NCBI RefSeq assembly: GCF_000756665.1
Contig: NZ_ARXV01000018.1
Location: 20,426-84,425, forward strand
DNA: 64,000 nt
Direction of reading: 5' to 3'
From: Alcanivorax nanhaiticus
GTDB taxonomy: Bacteria; Pseudomonadota; Gammaproteobacteria; Pseudomonadales; Alcanivoracaceae
Made by a program: the position numbers and the translations under genes. Each line of letters begins with the position of its first letter. Within the stretch, counting starts at the first letter, position 1. This document shows positions 24,675 through 32,656 of this stretch, piece by piece. The notes beneath the pieces were generated by a model that worked only from the letters and a program-made list of their open reading frames with translations, was not told the DNA's origin and made no database searches.

Positions 24675-25850
24675 ATGGCTAAAATTGGAAATTTGCAGGG
24701 GTTGTCCGACCTGGCAAAAGCTGCCACCGGCAGAAAGGGCAAAGAGGTCATCACAGTTACACTGGATGATGTCGAATCGAAAGAGCAGGTCCGCAAGAAG
24801 TTCAAGAACATCGAAGAACTGGCGGAGACAATGAAGGTGGAAGGGCAGCAAAGCCCGATCATCGTTTACCCGAAGAATGAAAACGGGAAGTACGTCATTC
24901 AGAAAGGGGAGCGCCGCTGGCGGGCTCTGCGTGTTGCTGGGATTGAAACCATCGACATCATTGTGAATGAGAAAGAACAGTCAGACCTGGACGAGACTGC
25001 CGGGGAGCTGATCGAGAACATCCAGCGCGACGACCTGGCCCCGCTGGAGATAGCAAACGCTCTCAAGAAGTTTGTTGATGAAGGCTGGAAGCAAAAGGAC
25101 ATCGCAAAACGCCTGGGCAAGAACGCAATCTTTGTATCGACGCATCTTTCTTTGCTGAAGCTGCCTGAGTGTGTTCAGGAGCTGTACGACGAAGATGTAT
25201 GCAGCGACACAGAAACCCTGAACAACCTGCGTTTGCTCTATGACCTCAATGATGATCGGTGCCGCGCAGTATGCGCTGTCGCATTGGAGGAGGGGATCAC
25301 TCGTAAACAGAGCCGTGACCTTCTCAATGACGCCAAGCGTATCAAGGAGGAAATGGAGTCTGGAGTGAAGACCTCGCCACCAGCGGAAAGTGGAACTGAA
25401 ACTGGTTCATCTGACGGTGATGGCGCTGGCCTGATGGGGGGGGACGAGTCTGGTGGTTATGCGCCACCTGAAGAGGATTCCAGTCCCGAATCCGGCGAGA
25501 GTGACTCTGGCAGTGAAGACGACGCTGCTGGCGGTGACGAGGAAATGGAGGAGGATTCCTCACCCGAAAAAGGTGGCGACAAGACCGAGCCGAAACAGAA
25601 GGCTGAGCCGAAGAACCAGGACGCCATGTCACCAATCCCTGAAGACAAGGATTGGAAGTTTACCGAGCCCAAAGAGCTTATCGTCGTCGTGAATGTGGCA
25701 ACGGATAGCGACGTAAAGCGTGGTATCCTCCTGCTCGACCGGGTTTGCAAGGATCCGAAGGAGGTGTGGGTTAAAATTGCAGACGGGAAGAAAGAGAAGG
25801 AAGTCCGGGTGCTGGCTTCTGAAATCGAACTCGTCAGCATGGAAGCCTGA
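24675..25850 (+). CDS. parB: ParB partition protein with acidic linker
   Basis: 391 residues. ParB N-terminal CTP-binding domain with GERRWRALRVAG (about residue 77), IENIQRDDLAPLE, and HTH KQKDIAKRLGKNAIFVSTHLSLLKLP (about 139-164). Residues about 235-310 form an unusual Asp/Glu/Ser/Gly-rich linker before a C-terminal domain of about 65 residues. The linker makes it longer than typical ParB. Candidate parS sites are the dispersed repeats A or B. Confidence 0.93.
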   Translation: MAKIGNLQGLSDLAKAATGRKGKEVITVTLDDVESKEQVRKKFKNIEELAETMKVEGQQSPIIVYPKNENGKYVIQKGERRWRALRVAGIETIDIIVNEKEQSDLDETAGELIENIQRDDLAPLEIANALKKFVDEGWKQKDIAKRLGKNAIFVSTHLSLLKLPECVQELYDEDVCSDTETLNNLRLLYDLNDDRCRAVCAVALEEGITRKQSRDLLNDAKRIKEEMESGVKTSPPAESGTETGSSDGDGAGLMGGDESGGYAPPEEDSSPESGESDSGSEDDAAGGDEEMEEDSSPEKGGDKTEPKQKAEPKNQDAMSPIPEDKDWKFTEPKELIVVVNVATDSDVKRGILLLDRVCKDPKEVWVKIADGKKEKEVRVLASEIELVSMEA

Positions 25851-25866
25851 TAACGGGATTCATCCT

Positions 25867-25888
25867 CCGGCCCCTGTGAAGGGGCCGG
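25867..25888 (+). other. GC hairpin between parB and the HTH gene
   Basis: CCGGCCCC-tgtgaa-GGGGCCGG, without T run; probably an RNA-processing or attenuation element that lowers expression of the third gene. Confidence 0.6.
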
Positions 25889-25903
25889 GAATAGAAGGTG
25901 AAC

Positions 25904-26176
25904 ATGAGAATTTCCAAAGATATGAAGCGAAAGTTCGACCTCATCAATGTGTTGTCGAGAACGGAGAAGCCGAGCCTCCATGACCTGCATCGAGCAACGA
26001 AAATCCCTGAGTCAACCATCAAGCGCCAGTTGGCAGCCATTCGTACCGAGTTCGGTATGAAAATTTTGTTTGTTCGTGAAACAGGGGGAGAAAGGGGGGC
26101 TACCGGCTATTACATGCTGACCGACTGGGGGATCATTGACCGAGACGAATTCATTAAACACTACATGATGCTTTAA
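25904..26176 (+). CDS. Small HTH protein, third gene of parAB operon (053-like)
   Basis: 90 residues from ATG (GTG at 25898 also possible). Winged-helix look: PSLHDLHRATKIPESTIKRQLAAI (about 24-47), then a beta wing. IncC plasmids carry a third partition gene, 053, after parAB; this matches by position and size. It may bind the ATCAT operators or regulate parA. Confidence 0.85.
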   Translation: MRISKDMKRKFDLINVLSRTEKPSLHDLHRATKIPESTIKRQLAAIRTEFGMKILFVRETGGERGATGYYMLTDWGIIDRDEFIKHYMML

Positions 26177-26200
26177 GCCCCGTCCTTTGGGGCTTTTTAT
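26175..26200 (+). terminator. Terminator of parAB operon
   Basis: AAGCCCC-gtcctt-TGGGGCTT followed by TTTTATTT. Confidence 0.9.
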
Positions 26201-26240
26201 TTCAGCGGAGGGACAGTCCTTGTCCCTTGCAACCTCCCCC

Positions 26241-26918
26241 CTAAGACGCCACCGCAATTGTATCAAGAGAACTTTTTCCAGAAGGACGCCTTTGCTCCGC
26301 TGGTTTGGCGGTGGCGTAGTATGCAACCCCCATTGGTTTCCGGGTGATAGTGTTCAAAGCCACGATGTTCATGGAAGCCGGAGAGACGCCGCGAGAGTCG
26401 AAGTAATGGAAAAGCTGAAGCATACAGCCCTTGACCATGAGGCGGTCCACGTCTTCCAGGTACAGGTGGGCTGACTCGATCCCGGCAGCGCCTCGGGTCT
26501 CCAGAACCCTTTCCAGCCAGTGAATAGTGTTAATCCCAGTCCCGCAGCAAGGCTCATAGAATTCTGCATCCGGACGGGGTGTGTCTGCCAAGTTGATTTG
26601 CGCCATTAGCCTGGCAACTTCCGGAGGGGTGGGGTAGAACTGAGTCCCCTGCTTATAGAACCCAGACTCGCTCAGGATATACCCCAAAATATCGCTGGTG
26701 GGGTCTGCTTTCATCGCGGATGACAATAGGTGTGACAGCTTGCTGGCGACGGCTCCAAGGTCGTCAGGGAATGCCTCCGTGGGTGAATAGAGCCCCGTTT
26801 GTTGGTAGGCCCAGTGGTCGATAAAGACGGCGATGAAGCGCGATACCCCCATTCGGTAACGGGCGGTCTCGATCAGCGATAGCGCTTGCCGGGTGAGTTG
26901 TCTTGCATTGTCGTTCAT
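26241..26918 (-). CDS. N6-adenine methyltransferase-like protein lacking a clear NPPY motif
   Basis: 225 residues. YPTPPEVARLMAQI (about 94-107) and FYEPCCGTGINTIHWLE (about 119-135) match the entry and motif I (SAM-binding) of type I-like DNA methyltransferases; LYLEDVDRLMVKGCMLQL resembles motif III. The catalytic NPPY/F motif IV is not visible; NTITRKPMGVAYY stands near its place. It may be a SAM-binding regulator or an inactive enzyme. Behind the small gene at 27132 on the minus strand. Confidence 0.8.
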   Translation of the reverse strand: MNDNARQLTRQALSLIETARYRMGVSRFIAVFIDHWAYQQTGLYSPTEAFPDDLGAVASKLSHLLSSAMKADPTSDILGYILSESGFYKQGTQFYPTPPEVARLMAQINLADTPRPDAEFYEPCCGTGINTIHWLERVLETRGAAGIESAHLYLEDVDRLMVKGCMLQLFHYFDSRGVSPASMNIVALNTITRKPMGVAYYATAKPAEQRRPSGKSSLDTIAVAS

Positions 26919-26943
26919 GTGCTTGAATTCCGTACTGTAGAAA

Positions 26944-26970
26944 CAAAGAACCCCGCTTCAGCGGGGCTCC
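26944..26970 (-). terminator. Terminator after the 51-residue gene
   Basis: On the minus strand GAGCCCCGCTGAAGCGGGG followed by TTCTTTGTTT. It lies between the small gene and the methyltransferase-like gene. Confidence 0.75.
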
Positions 26971-26976
26971 GGGTGG

Positions 26977-27132
26977 TTAGTGGGCGTGGTAGCTTTCTCG
27001 GAGCAGCGAAGCCTTGATGAAATCGGGGCTGTTAGGCATCTCCTGGGCTACGAACTGCTGGCGCTTCTTCAGCGGCCAGCGGATGAACTCGACAATGGCA
27101 ATTCTTTTTCTGGTAACATGCTGAACACGCAT
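26977..27132 (-). CDS. Small basic protein, 51 residues
   Basis: Start ATG has a strong AGAGGAGGAA site four bases upstream. The protein (MRVQHVTRKRIAIVEFIRWP to SYHAH) is basic. No family recognised. It is served by the minus-strand half of the symmetric promoter at 27208-27238 and ends at a terminator, so it looks like a real small gene. Confidence 0.65.
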   Translation of the reverse strand: MRVQHVTRKRIAIVEFIRWPLKKRQQFVAQEMPNSPDFIKASLLRESYHAH

Positions 27133-27207
27133 ACCATTCCTCCTCTATGTAATGTGGTATGTGCAGAGGGCCGCACCGCTCTTCCACCTTCGTTGCGGCC
27201 TTCTTTT

Positions 27208-27238
27208 TTGATATTACAGCATCATAAAGTAATATCAA
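27208..27238. promoter_or_regulatory. Symmetric divergent ATCAT-family promoter
   Basis: TTGATATTAC-N11-GTAATATCAA is a perfect 10-bp inverted repeat. Each strand reads TTGATA, 16 bp, TAATAT, so one element makes sigma-70 promoters in both directions. Its centre holds ATCATAAAGTAAT. Confidence 0.75.
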
Positions 27239-27265
27239 GAGATCAAAAAAAGATTCCGAAAAGTC

Positions 27266-27294
27266 TTGTTGATAACAGCGGGTCATATTATGAT
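27266..27294 (+). promoter_or_regulatory. Sigma-70 promoter for the Cys-rich small protein
   Basis: TTGTTG, 17 bp, TATGAT; 36 bp before the ATG at 27330. Confidence 0.6.
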
Positions 27295-27329
27295 CCGGAG
27301 AAAATGAGACCGATTAAGGTGGTACAACG

Positions 27330-27539
27330 ATGGAAAACGAATGTATTGGGTGCGGCTGCACAGACTCTCGCGCTTGCGCCAGCGGTAATGAGCCCTGTCA
27401 CTGGTTGGAGGTCGATGAGGCAATGGGGTTGGGTGTCTGCTCTAATTGCCCGAGCCATGTAGAAGAACTCAGGCAGCGCCAAGCTAATTTGGCTGAATTT
27501 GCGAAGGAAGAGATGAGCAGTGGCGCATCGGCAGAATGA
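27330..27539 (+). CDS. Small cysteine-rich zinc-binding-like protein
   Basis: 69 residues. CIGCGCTDSRAC near the start, PCHWLEVDEAMGLGVCSNC in the middle: six or more Cys with spacings of a zinc knuckle. Proteins of this pattern are frequent on phages and plasmids; function unknown. Confidence 0.8.
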   Translation: MENECIGCGCTDSRACASGNEPCHWLEVDEAMGLGVCSNCPSHVEELRQRQANLAEFAKEEMSSGASAE

Positions 27540-27569
27540 GGTCGCTGCATCAGGAAGCTATGCTCTAAT

Positions 27570-27585
27570 GTTGCGACGTGACAAC
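27570..27585. repeat. Repeat family B, copy 5
   Basis: GTTGCGACGTGACAAC, 12 bp before the start of the KorB-like gene, a position suited to autoregulation. Confidence 0.85.
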
Positions 27586-27597
27586 TAAGGGGGCCGC

Positions 27598-28113
27598 ATG
27601 GACCAGCAAGAATTCAAGACGCTGCCGGTTATCAAGCGCATCGAGGAGGTGGAGCTGCGCCGAGACCTGGGCGAAAGCAGCGCTGAGATTAAGGAAGCTC
27701 TGGGGCTTACCCGTTATGAGCTTTCACACCTCAACCGGTTGAGCAAAAAACTTTGCCCCGAGGCAAGGAAGCTCATCAAACGGAACAATCTGTCAGAGGG
27801 TCATGCCCGCGCCCTTGTGAGACTTCCTCAGAAAGCACAGGAAGACATCTTGAGGGATTCGCTGCACCGGAAGTGGAGCGTGAGAAAGCTGGAACAGCGG
27901 GTTCGAGACTACATTGCTGGCCGGGAGCCCACGCCCGACGCTTCCTACTACGAGCAATTGGCGACTCACATTTCAGACACCATTGGTCACCCCGTACAAG
28001 TTCGTCCCGACAAGACAAACACATCCAAAGGAAAGATCGTCATTACCTACCTCGGGCTGGATGCGTTCGATTCCGTGATGGAGAGAATGAACGTGAAAAT
28101 CGGGGACGAGTAA
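27598..28113 (+). CDS. KorB/ParB-HTH protein lacking the N-terminal ParB domain
   Basis: 171 residues. The sequence aligns by eye with the central HTH of ParB/KorB: SAEIKEALGLTRYELSHLNRLS (about 27-48), then LSEGHARALVRLP, a typical KorB/ParB follow-up, and KWSVRKLEQRV. The CTP-binding GERRxR domain is missing, so it should bind specific DNA but not slide as a clamp. Repeat B directly upstream is its best candidate site. Followed immediately by palindrome A. Confidence 0.85.
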   Translation: MDQQEFKTLPVIKRIEEVELRRDLGESSAEIKEALGLTRYELSHLNRLSKKLCPEARKLIKRNNLSEGHARALVRLPQKAQEDILRDSLHRKWSVRKLEQRVRDYIAGREPTPDASYYEQLATHISDTIGHPVQVRPDKTNTSKGKIVITYLGLDAFDSVMERMNVKIGDE

Positions 28114-28129
28114 CTTTCACATGTGAAAG
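28114..28129. repeat. Palindrome family A, copy 7
   Basis: Perfect CTTTCACATGTGAAAG at the KorB-like stop, 22 bp upstream of the activator box at 28152. Confidence 0.92.
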
Positions 28130-28150
28130 TTTTTGGTAGCGGTGTGTAAA

Positions 28151-28175
28151 TGCCCGAAATGGGCAGAACGGCAGG
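28151..28175 (+). promoter_or_regulatory. AcaCD/SetCD-like activator box
   Basis: GCCCGAAATGGGCAGAACGG, 186 bp before the next CDS, farther than the other boxes. Confidence 0.6.
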
Positions 28176-28204
28176 CGTGGTTTTTGTCTGGTTGCTGTAG
28201 GGTG

Positions 28205-28268
28205 AAGCCAGAAGGGGAGCTGCCTTCTATAGCTTACCAACGCAGCTTGAATAAAACCGGGTTTTTTG
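28205..28268 (+). ncRNA. Candidate short transcript from the activator box
   Basis: Between the box and the promoter at 28279 there is no gene. Expected RNA would start near 28205, holds AGAAGG-N7-CCTTCT (28210-28228) and meets GGGTTTTTTG. It could equally be an alternative leader of the downstream operon. Confidence 0.25.
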
Positions 28269-28278
28269 TGCCTTGTAG

Positions 28279-28307
28279 TTTACAGTATCATGATATGATT
28301 CTATAAA
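28279..28307 (+). promoter_or_regulatory. ATCAT-family promoter (best consensus)
   Basis: TTTACA, 17 bp, TATAAA; the spacer contains ATCATGATATGAT, a palindrome with a 3-bp centre. Confidence 0.85.
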
Positions 28308-28337
28308 GTTGACCAGGACATAGAGGAGCGAGCCAAA

Positions 28338-29246
28338 ATGGCACAAGTAAACTCACTGAAGTCGCTGAACCGAGAATCAGCCGATGTATCGAAGAGCGAT
28401 CTGTTTTCTGTAGCGCCGCAACTGTTGCTGGAAGAGGAAGGCTTCAACACCCGTGGTGCGTTCTGCGAAGACTACTACGAGCGCCCGGACATCAAGGCCG
28501 GTATTCGCTCGCTGGCGGACGCCTACAAGCGGGGTGACTACGTTCCGCCAATCATCGTGAAGGTTCGCGATGGAAATGTCTTTGTCCGTGAAGGGCACCG
28601 CCGTCGCCGCGCCATCCTTCTGGCGATTTCAGAGGGCGCTGATATTCGCAAGATCCAGGTTCTGGAACACAAGGGCGACGAGGCAGAGCAGACCTTACTG
28701 ATAGCCACCAGTAACGATGGTCTTCCGCTCACTCCGCTGGAGAAAGCCGTTATTTACGGTCGGCTTGCTAACTGGGGGTGGAGCGATCAGGAAATTGCCG
28801 AACGGGTTAGCCGCACTGCTGAACATGTTCGCCAGGCTAAAGCCCTGCTGGAGCTACCGCTTGAACTGAAGCAAATGATCCAGGCCAACGAGGTCGCTGC
28901 CACCTATGCGTCGGAACTGTTCCGTGAGCACGGCGAAGCAGCGGTTCAGGTGCTCAAGGAGGCCAAAGCTGGAGAGGGAGAGGAAAAACCCAAGAAGCTG
29001 ACTCGCAAGAAGGTCGAGAAAAAGAGTTCGCCCAAAATGGGTAAAAAGGTCGTTGAGGCTATGCACAAGAGCGTCAGCTCCCTCACCAAGCGTCTGGACA
29101 CCATCAAGGAGGACGGGGACACCTTCACCCTCACTTTGACCCGCGATGACGTAGAAGAGCTTCAGGCGCTCCGGGAGAAGCTGGCAGAGCTGGAGGGCGA
29201 GCCCGAGGGGCAAGCCAGCGAAAACCAGCAGGAGTTGAGCTTGTGA
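28338..29246 (+). CDS. Second ParB-domain protein
   Basis: 302 residues. N-terminal ParB/Srx-like domain with YVPPIIVKVRDGNVFVREGHRRRR (GHRRRR box, about 82-88), HTH GWSDQEIAERVSRTAEHVRQAK (about 152-173), and a C-terminal helical coiled coil. KEKK-rich linker at about 215-235. No ParA adjoins it. It may load onto plasmid DNA as a CTP clamp or regulate genes. Starts a plus-strand run to 35.8 kb. Confidence 0.88.
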   Translation: MAQVNSLKSLNRESADVSKSDLFSVAPQLLLEEEGFNTRGAFCEDYYERPDIKAGIRSLADAYKRGDYVPPIIVKVRDGNVFVREGHRRRRAILLAISEGADIRKIQVLEHKGDEAEQTLLIATSNDGLPLTPLEKAVIYGRLANWGWSDQEIAERVSRTAEHVRQAKALLELPLELKQMIQANEVAATYASELFREHGEAAVQVLKEAKAGEGEEKPKKLTRKKVEKKSSPKMGKKVVEAMHKSVSSLTKRLDTIKEDGDTFTLTLTRDDVEELQALREKLAELEGEPEGQASENQQELSL

Positions 29247-29452
29247 GTAGATCCGCGACGGATAAACACAAAATCGCCAATCAGATAGCCGCGTTCATGA
29301 ATAATCACGGCTCTGAGGAAACGGGGAAACTGCTCTGCCGGGTGTTACTCAGTATTGCTGAAGCCTCAAACGCTTCGGAGATCCAATTTTCTGATAGCAC
29401 GGGCGAGGTTCATGTCCGTGCGTTTCGCACTGATGACAAGAAACTGCACTAA
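29243..29452 (+). CDS. Small unknown protein
   Basis: 69 residues from GTG overlapping the parB-like stop. Soluble, helical then beta. No family recognised. Confidence 0.7.
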   Translation: MSRSATDKHKIANQIAAFMNNHGSEETGKLLCRVLLSIAEASNASEIQFSDSTGEVHVRAFRTDDKKLH

Positions 29453-29482
29453 CCGTGCAAAGTGAAAACGATAAGGATAAAG

Positions 29483-29848
29483 ATGGTTCGTCAAGTATCT
29501 CGATTTTTTGGAAGTCTCCTGCTGCTGGCATTCATGGTGATAAGCCTGGCGGGTGGAGCCAACCGCATGTTGTGGGTGAACGATGACAGTGCCATGAGCT
29601 ATGGCTCTATGTCTGACTCCATAGTTAGGGACCGTCTGGGAGTGGAGTTGCCGTCAATCTGCCTACATGACGAACCGCAGCATGTCGAATTCAAGAGGCT
29701 TCAGGGTGATGTCCTGGAGTTCCGTTGCTCGTGGCTGAGTGGGGGCGGACTGACCTGGTGGCCGTTCTACTCCGAAGTTGAAGTAAACGACGCACAGTCC
29801 GTGGCCGCCTTCAACGCCTTATTCAGCGGCGGTGAGCGCGATGAGTAG
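29483..29848 (+). CDS. Unknown membrane-anchored or exported protein
   Basis: 121 residues from ATG with AAGGA upstream; a GTG at 29462 is also open. One N-terminal hydrophobic helix (about 9-27), then a soluble domain with two cysteines likely outside the cytoplasm. Overlaps the methyltransferase gene by 8 bp. Confidence 0.7.
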   Translation: MVRQVSRFFGSLLLLAFMVISLAGGANRMLWVNDDSAMSYGSMSDSIVRDRLGVELPSICLHDEPQHVEFKRLQGDVLEFRCSWLSGGGLTWWPFYSEVEVNDAQSVAAFNALFSGGERDE

Positions 29849-31085
29849 CCAGCTCGAACTCTTCCATGTCCAGGAAGCCTACTCACGGGCACAAAAGCCA
29901 CTGTCCAATGAAGAACTTTATGAGTCCGTGGCTGAAATAGCCGGGATTCCTCAATCTGCACTGAGCGAACAAAGCGAGATAGGCAAAGCTCGCGTCAAAC
30001 GCAGTAAGCTCAAGCGGAAAATCCGCTGGTATCAGCAAACACTGAAAACATTGAATCTGCTGGAGCGTGTCGAAGGGGAGCGGGGCGTCTGGCAGCTATC
30101 ACAAGAGAACAAGAAGGGGTTGCATGAGGCCCTTGGTGGGGTACGGCTCCTGGCCTACTCAACCAATCTGGGCCTGGCGGTTTGGTCCAGCAACAAGACG
30201 CTGTTCGCCGATCTGAACGAGCCGGTACACCTCTGCGTCACGTCTCCACCATACCCTCTGAGGATTCAGCGCGGATATGGCAACGTGGCCGAATCGCAGT
30301 GGGTGGACTTCATCACCGAGGCATTGGAGCCAATCGTCAAGAACCTGGTGCCCGGAGGTTCGGTCGTGCTCAACATCAGCAACGACATTTTTGAGCCCAA
30401 GCGCCCGTCGCGTTCACTTTATGTCGAGCGCATGGTGATAGCCCTGCATGACCGCCTTGGCTTGTCCCTGATGGATCGCTGGCCGTGGGTGAACCTCTCC
30501 AAGCCGCCGAGCCCTACGCATTGGGCCTGCGTGAATCGTCAGCAGCTTTGTTCTGGATGGGAACCGGTGTTCTGGTTTACCAATGATCCTGAGCGAGTTC
30601 GTTCCGACAACCGCCGAGTCCTTCAGCCTCATACCGAAAAACACCAACAGCTCATGAGGCAGGGCGGAGACAGCCGGGTCGCCAGTTACGGGGACGGTGC
30701 GTACCGGTTGCGTGGTAATGCTTTCTCAGCGGTGACAGAGGGCCGCATCCCGAAAAATGTAATTCATCGCGGCCATCGTTGTGCCGATACCATTGAAGTG
30801 CGCCGGGTAGCCAAAGAACTTGGGTTGCCTCCACATCCAGCAATGTTCCCTACGGACATTCCTGAGTTCGCCATCCGTTTTTTGACCGAGGAAGGTGACC
30901 TGGTAGTGGATCCGTTCAGCGGTTCTAACAAGAGCGGGCTGGCGGCTGAAAGAAACAATCGGCGGTGGGTGGCTTGTGATTTGGTGCTGGAGTACATCCG
31001 GACGCAGGCGGAGCTGTTCACTTCGTTTCCCGGATTCTGGTTGAACCCTGCGCTGGCTATGGTCGGCAGTAGCGCAAAGAACTGA
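29841..31085 (+). CDS. Site-specific DNA methyltransferase (beta class, N4/N6)
   Basis: 414 residues. An N-terminal winged-helix part (about 1-95) precedes the catalytic motif IV TSPPYPL (about 134-140) and, late in the chain, motif I VVDPFSGSNKSGLAAE (about 354-369). Motif IV before motif I and the SPPY version indicate beta-class N4-cytosine or N6-adenine enzymes. No partner restriction gene is nearby, so it may be an orphan that protects the plasmid after entry. Confidence 0.9.
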   Translation: MSSQLELFHVQEAYSRAQKPLSNEELYESVAEIAGIPQSALSEQSEIGKARVKRSKLKRKIRWYQQTLKTLNLLERVEGERGVWQLSQENKKGLHEALGGVRLLAYSTNLGLAVWSSNKTLFADLNEPVHLCVTSPPYPLRIQRGYGNVAESQWVDFITEALEPIVKNLVPGGSVVLNISNDIFEPKRPSRSLYVERMVIALHDRLGLSLMDRWPWVNLSKPPSPTHWACVNRQQLCSGWEPVFWFTNDPERVRSDNRRVLQPHTEKHQQLMRQGGDSRVASYGDGAYRLRGNAFSAVTEGRIPKNVIHRGHRCADTIEVRRVAKELGLPPHPAMFPTDIPEFAIRFLTEEGDLVVDPFSGSNKSGLAAERNNRRWVACDLVLEYIRTQAELFTSFPGFWLNPALAMVGSSAKN

Positions 31086-31088
31086 AGG

Positions 31089-31292
31089 ATGACTGTTTTG
31101 CCCGAGAAAATATCTTATGAAGAGATGCTCCAGCAGCTTGAGAGCAAGGGAATCAAGGTCGTAGATGGCGCTCGACGCCTCTATGCAGCTCTCAATAACG
31201 GGGTGGCTGCGGACGTAAACGGCACCACTGGCCCTGTGAGAATTAAGCTGGTGGATGGCGCGGTCGTCGTAGAAGAGCAAACGCTCCACTAG
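31089..31292 (+). CDS. Small unknown protein
   Basis: 67 residues, 3 bp behind the methyltransferase with AAGGA. No family recognised. Confidence 0.7.
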   Translation: MTVLPEKISYEEMLQQLESKGIKVVDGARRLYAALNNGVAADVNGTTGPVRIKLVDGAVVVEEQTLH

Positions 31293-31308
31293 GCAGGGTG
31301 AGAACGTC

Positions 31309-31833
31309 ATGAAGCGACAGAAATACCCTGCATCCATAGTGAAGGTCGGCGCTGTCCTCTACAGAGCCCATGGCTACGAATATGACGGGCGGATCAAAGT
31401 GGACGTGGACGAATGGATAGTTCGCTCTATCCAGCGCAAGCGGGGAGCTAAGTCGCGCTTTGGAATGACCTTGCCTCGATCTCTCCAGGAAGATGCTGTC
31501 TACGTGAACGTGACCGAGAGGGTACAAGGTATTACCTGGGGAAAGCGGTCTTCCAAGCATGGCGATGTAGGTTGGCTCAAATCCATTTCTCAAGAATTCA
31601 GAGACCAGTTCAAGGTAGGCGAAGACCTGCCACCGGGGCTCTACACAACAAAGCTGGCCGCTCTGAAGTATGCACTGGCAACAGAATTGGAGTCAGTGAA
31701 GTGGTATGAGAACAAGCTGAAGGAAAAGCTGCCAGTTGATGAACGGCAAGAATGTGAAGAAGAACTGGGCGAAGTGAGGCGGGTTATAACGGCGTTGAAA
31801 ACTCGAATTACTAAGGCCCGGAAAACAAAATAA
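31309..31833 (+). CDS. Unknown basic protein
   Basis: 174 residues, lysine and arginine rich, with a helical C-terminal third (about 115-174). No family recognised. Between the methyltransferase and csrA genes. Confidence 0.75.
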   Translation: MKRQKYPASIVKVGAVLYRAHGYEYDGRIKVDVDEWIVRSIQRKRGAKSRFGMTLPRSLQEDAVYVNVTERVQGITWGKRSSKHGDVGWLKSISQEFRDQFKVGEDLPPGLYTTKLAALKYALATELESVKWYENKLKEKLPVDERQECEEELGEVRRVITALKTRITKARKTK

Positions 31834-31866
31834 AAAAACGCTTTATTGAGCAAGAGGAGTAATAGC

Positions 31867-32055
31867 ATGTTGATTTTGACACGCCGTATAGGCGAAACAC
31901 TGATGGTTGGTGACGATGTAAAAGTTACCGTTCTCGGGGTTAACGGCAACCAGGTACGGATCGGCGTCGATGCCCCGAAAAACGTAGAGGTTCATCGCGA
32001 GGAGATTTACCAGCGAATAAACGCAGAGAGAAGCAATGTTCACCAACAACAATGA
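31867..32055 (+). CDS. csrA: CsrA/RsmA-like RNA-binding translational regulator
   Basis: 62 residues. [20 protein letters not shown] with the conserved L4 and R6-R7, and [10 protein letters not shown] with the RNA-binding Arg near residue 44. All key positions are intact, so it should bind GGA motifs in mRNA leaders. On the plasmid it could retune host or plasmid translation. AGGAGT precedes the start. Overlaps the next gene. Confidence 0.93.
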   Translation: MLILTRRIGETLMVGDDVKVTVLGVNGNQVRIGVDAPKNVEVHREEIYQRINAERSNVHQQQ

Positions 32056-32653
32056 GCAATACCATTCGCTCGTCGTGGGGACTTCCGGAAAAGGCAAGTC
32101 TGTCATGTCAGAACGAGCGAGAACGAGGGCAAGACTCGAAGGACACCTGCTGGTGGATACCGAGATGTTCCGGGACGGGAAGGGTCTAAAGCCCTACGAG
32201 TATGAGTATGCACGTCGCCTCGTCCATGGATTGGATGGACGCCTGCCGCGAGAGCTGCGGAATAAGCCGGTAACCATCATTTCGGACATATCCAGGCCCC
32301 GGAAGCGCAAGTGGGAGCCCAAGCATCTGGTAACCACCGTGAATGGCATTACCTTGGACAGAAGGCTGATTCGGGACGCCTGCATCCAACTGGAGGCGTT
32401 GTCAGGGATTTGGCTCAATCAGCCGCAAATCATCAAGCTAATGGAGGGAGCAGGCATTGATGAAACGCTGGCGGAATACGGTGAGACCGAAACCCAGATA
32501 AGAGAAATGCTCGCTGAGGCGCTCTCTATGGAGCTGATAGGGCGTTCGTGGCCCAACTGCGGCTCTCTCTACAACAGCGCGGAAAAAGCTGATACCGGCT
32601 TTGCTGAGGCGCTTGATAAAGCAGCGGAAGCTGCCGGTTATCAAGTGAGGTAG
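32036..32653 (+). CDS. P-loop-bearing protein, unknown
   Basis: 205 residues. [16 protein letters not shown] (about 13-28) is a Walker A motif like that of VirB4/HerA ATPases, but no clear Walker B follows. [12 protein letters not shown] (about 78-89) is the closest hydrophobic-acidic segment. It could be a short kinase-like NTPase or part of a two-protein ATPase with the product at 33551. Overlaps csrA by 20 bp. Confidence 0.75.
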   Translation: MFTNNNEQYHSLVVGTSGKGKSVMSERARTRARLEGHLLVDTEMFRDGKGLKPYEYEYARRLVHGLDGRLPRELRNKPVTIISDISRPRKRKWEPKHLVTTVNGITLDRRLIRDACIQLEALSGIWLNQPQIIKLMEGAGIDETLAEYGETETQIREMLAEALSMELIGRSWPNCGSLYNSAEKADTGFAEALDKAAEAAGYQVR

Positions 32654-32656
32654 GCA

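Noticed and set aside
9708..28129. Naming palindrome A as parS
   Set aside because: It resembles the parS consensus but has two extra central bases; no binding evidence, so it is kept as an unassigned operator.
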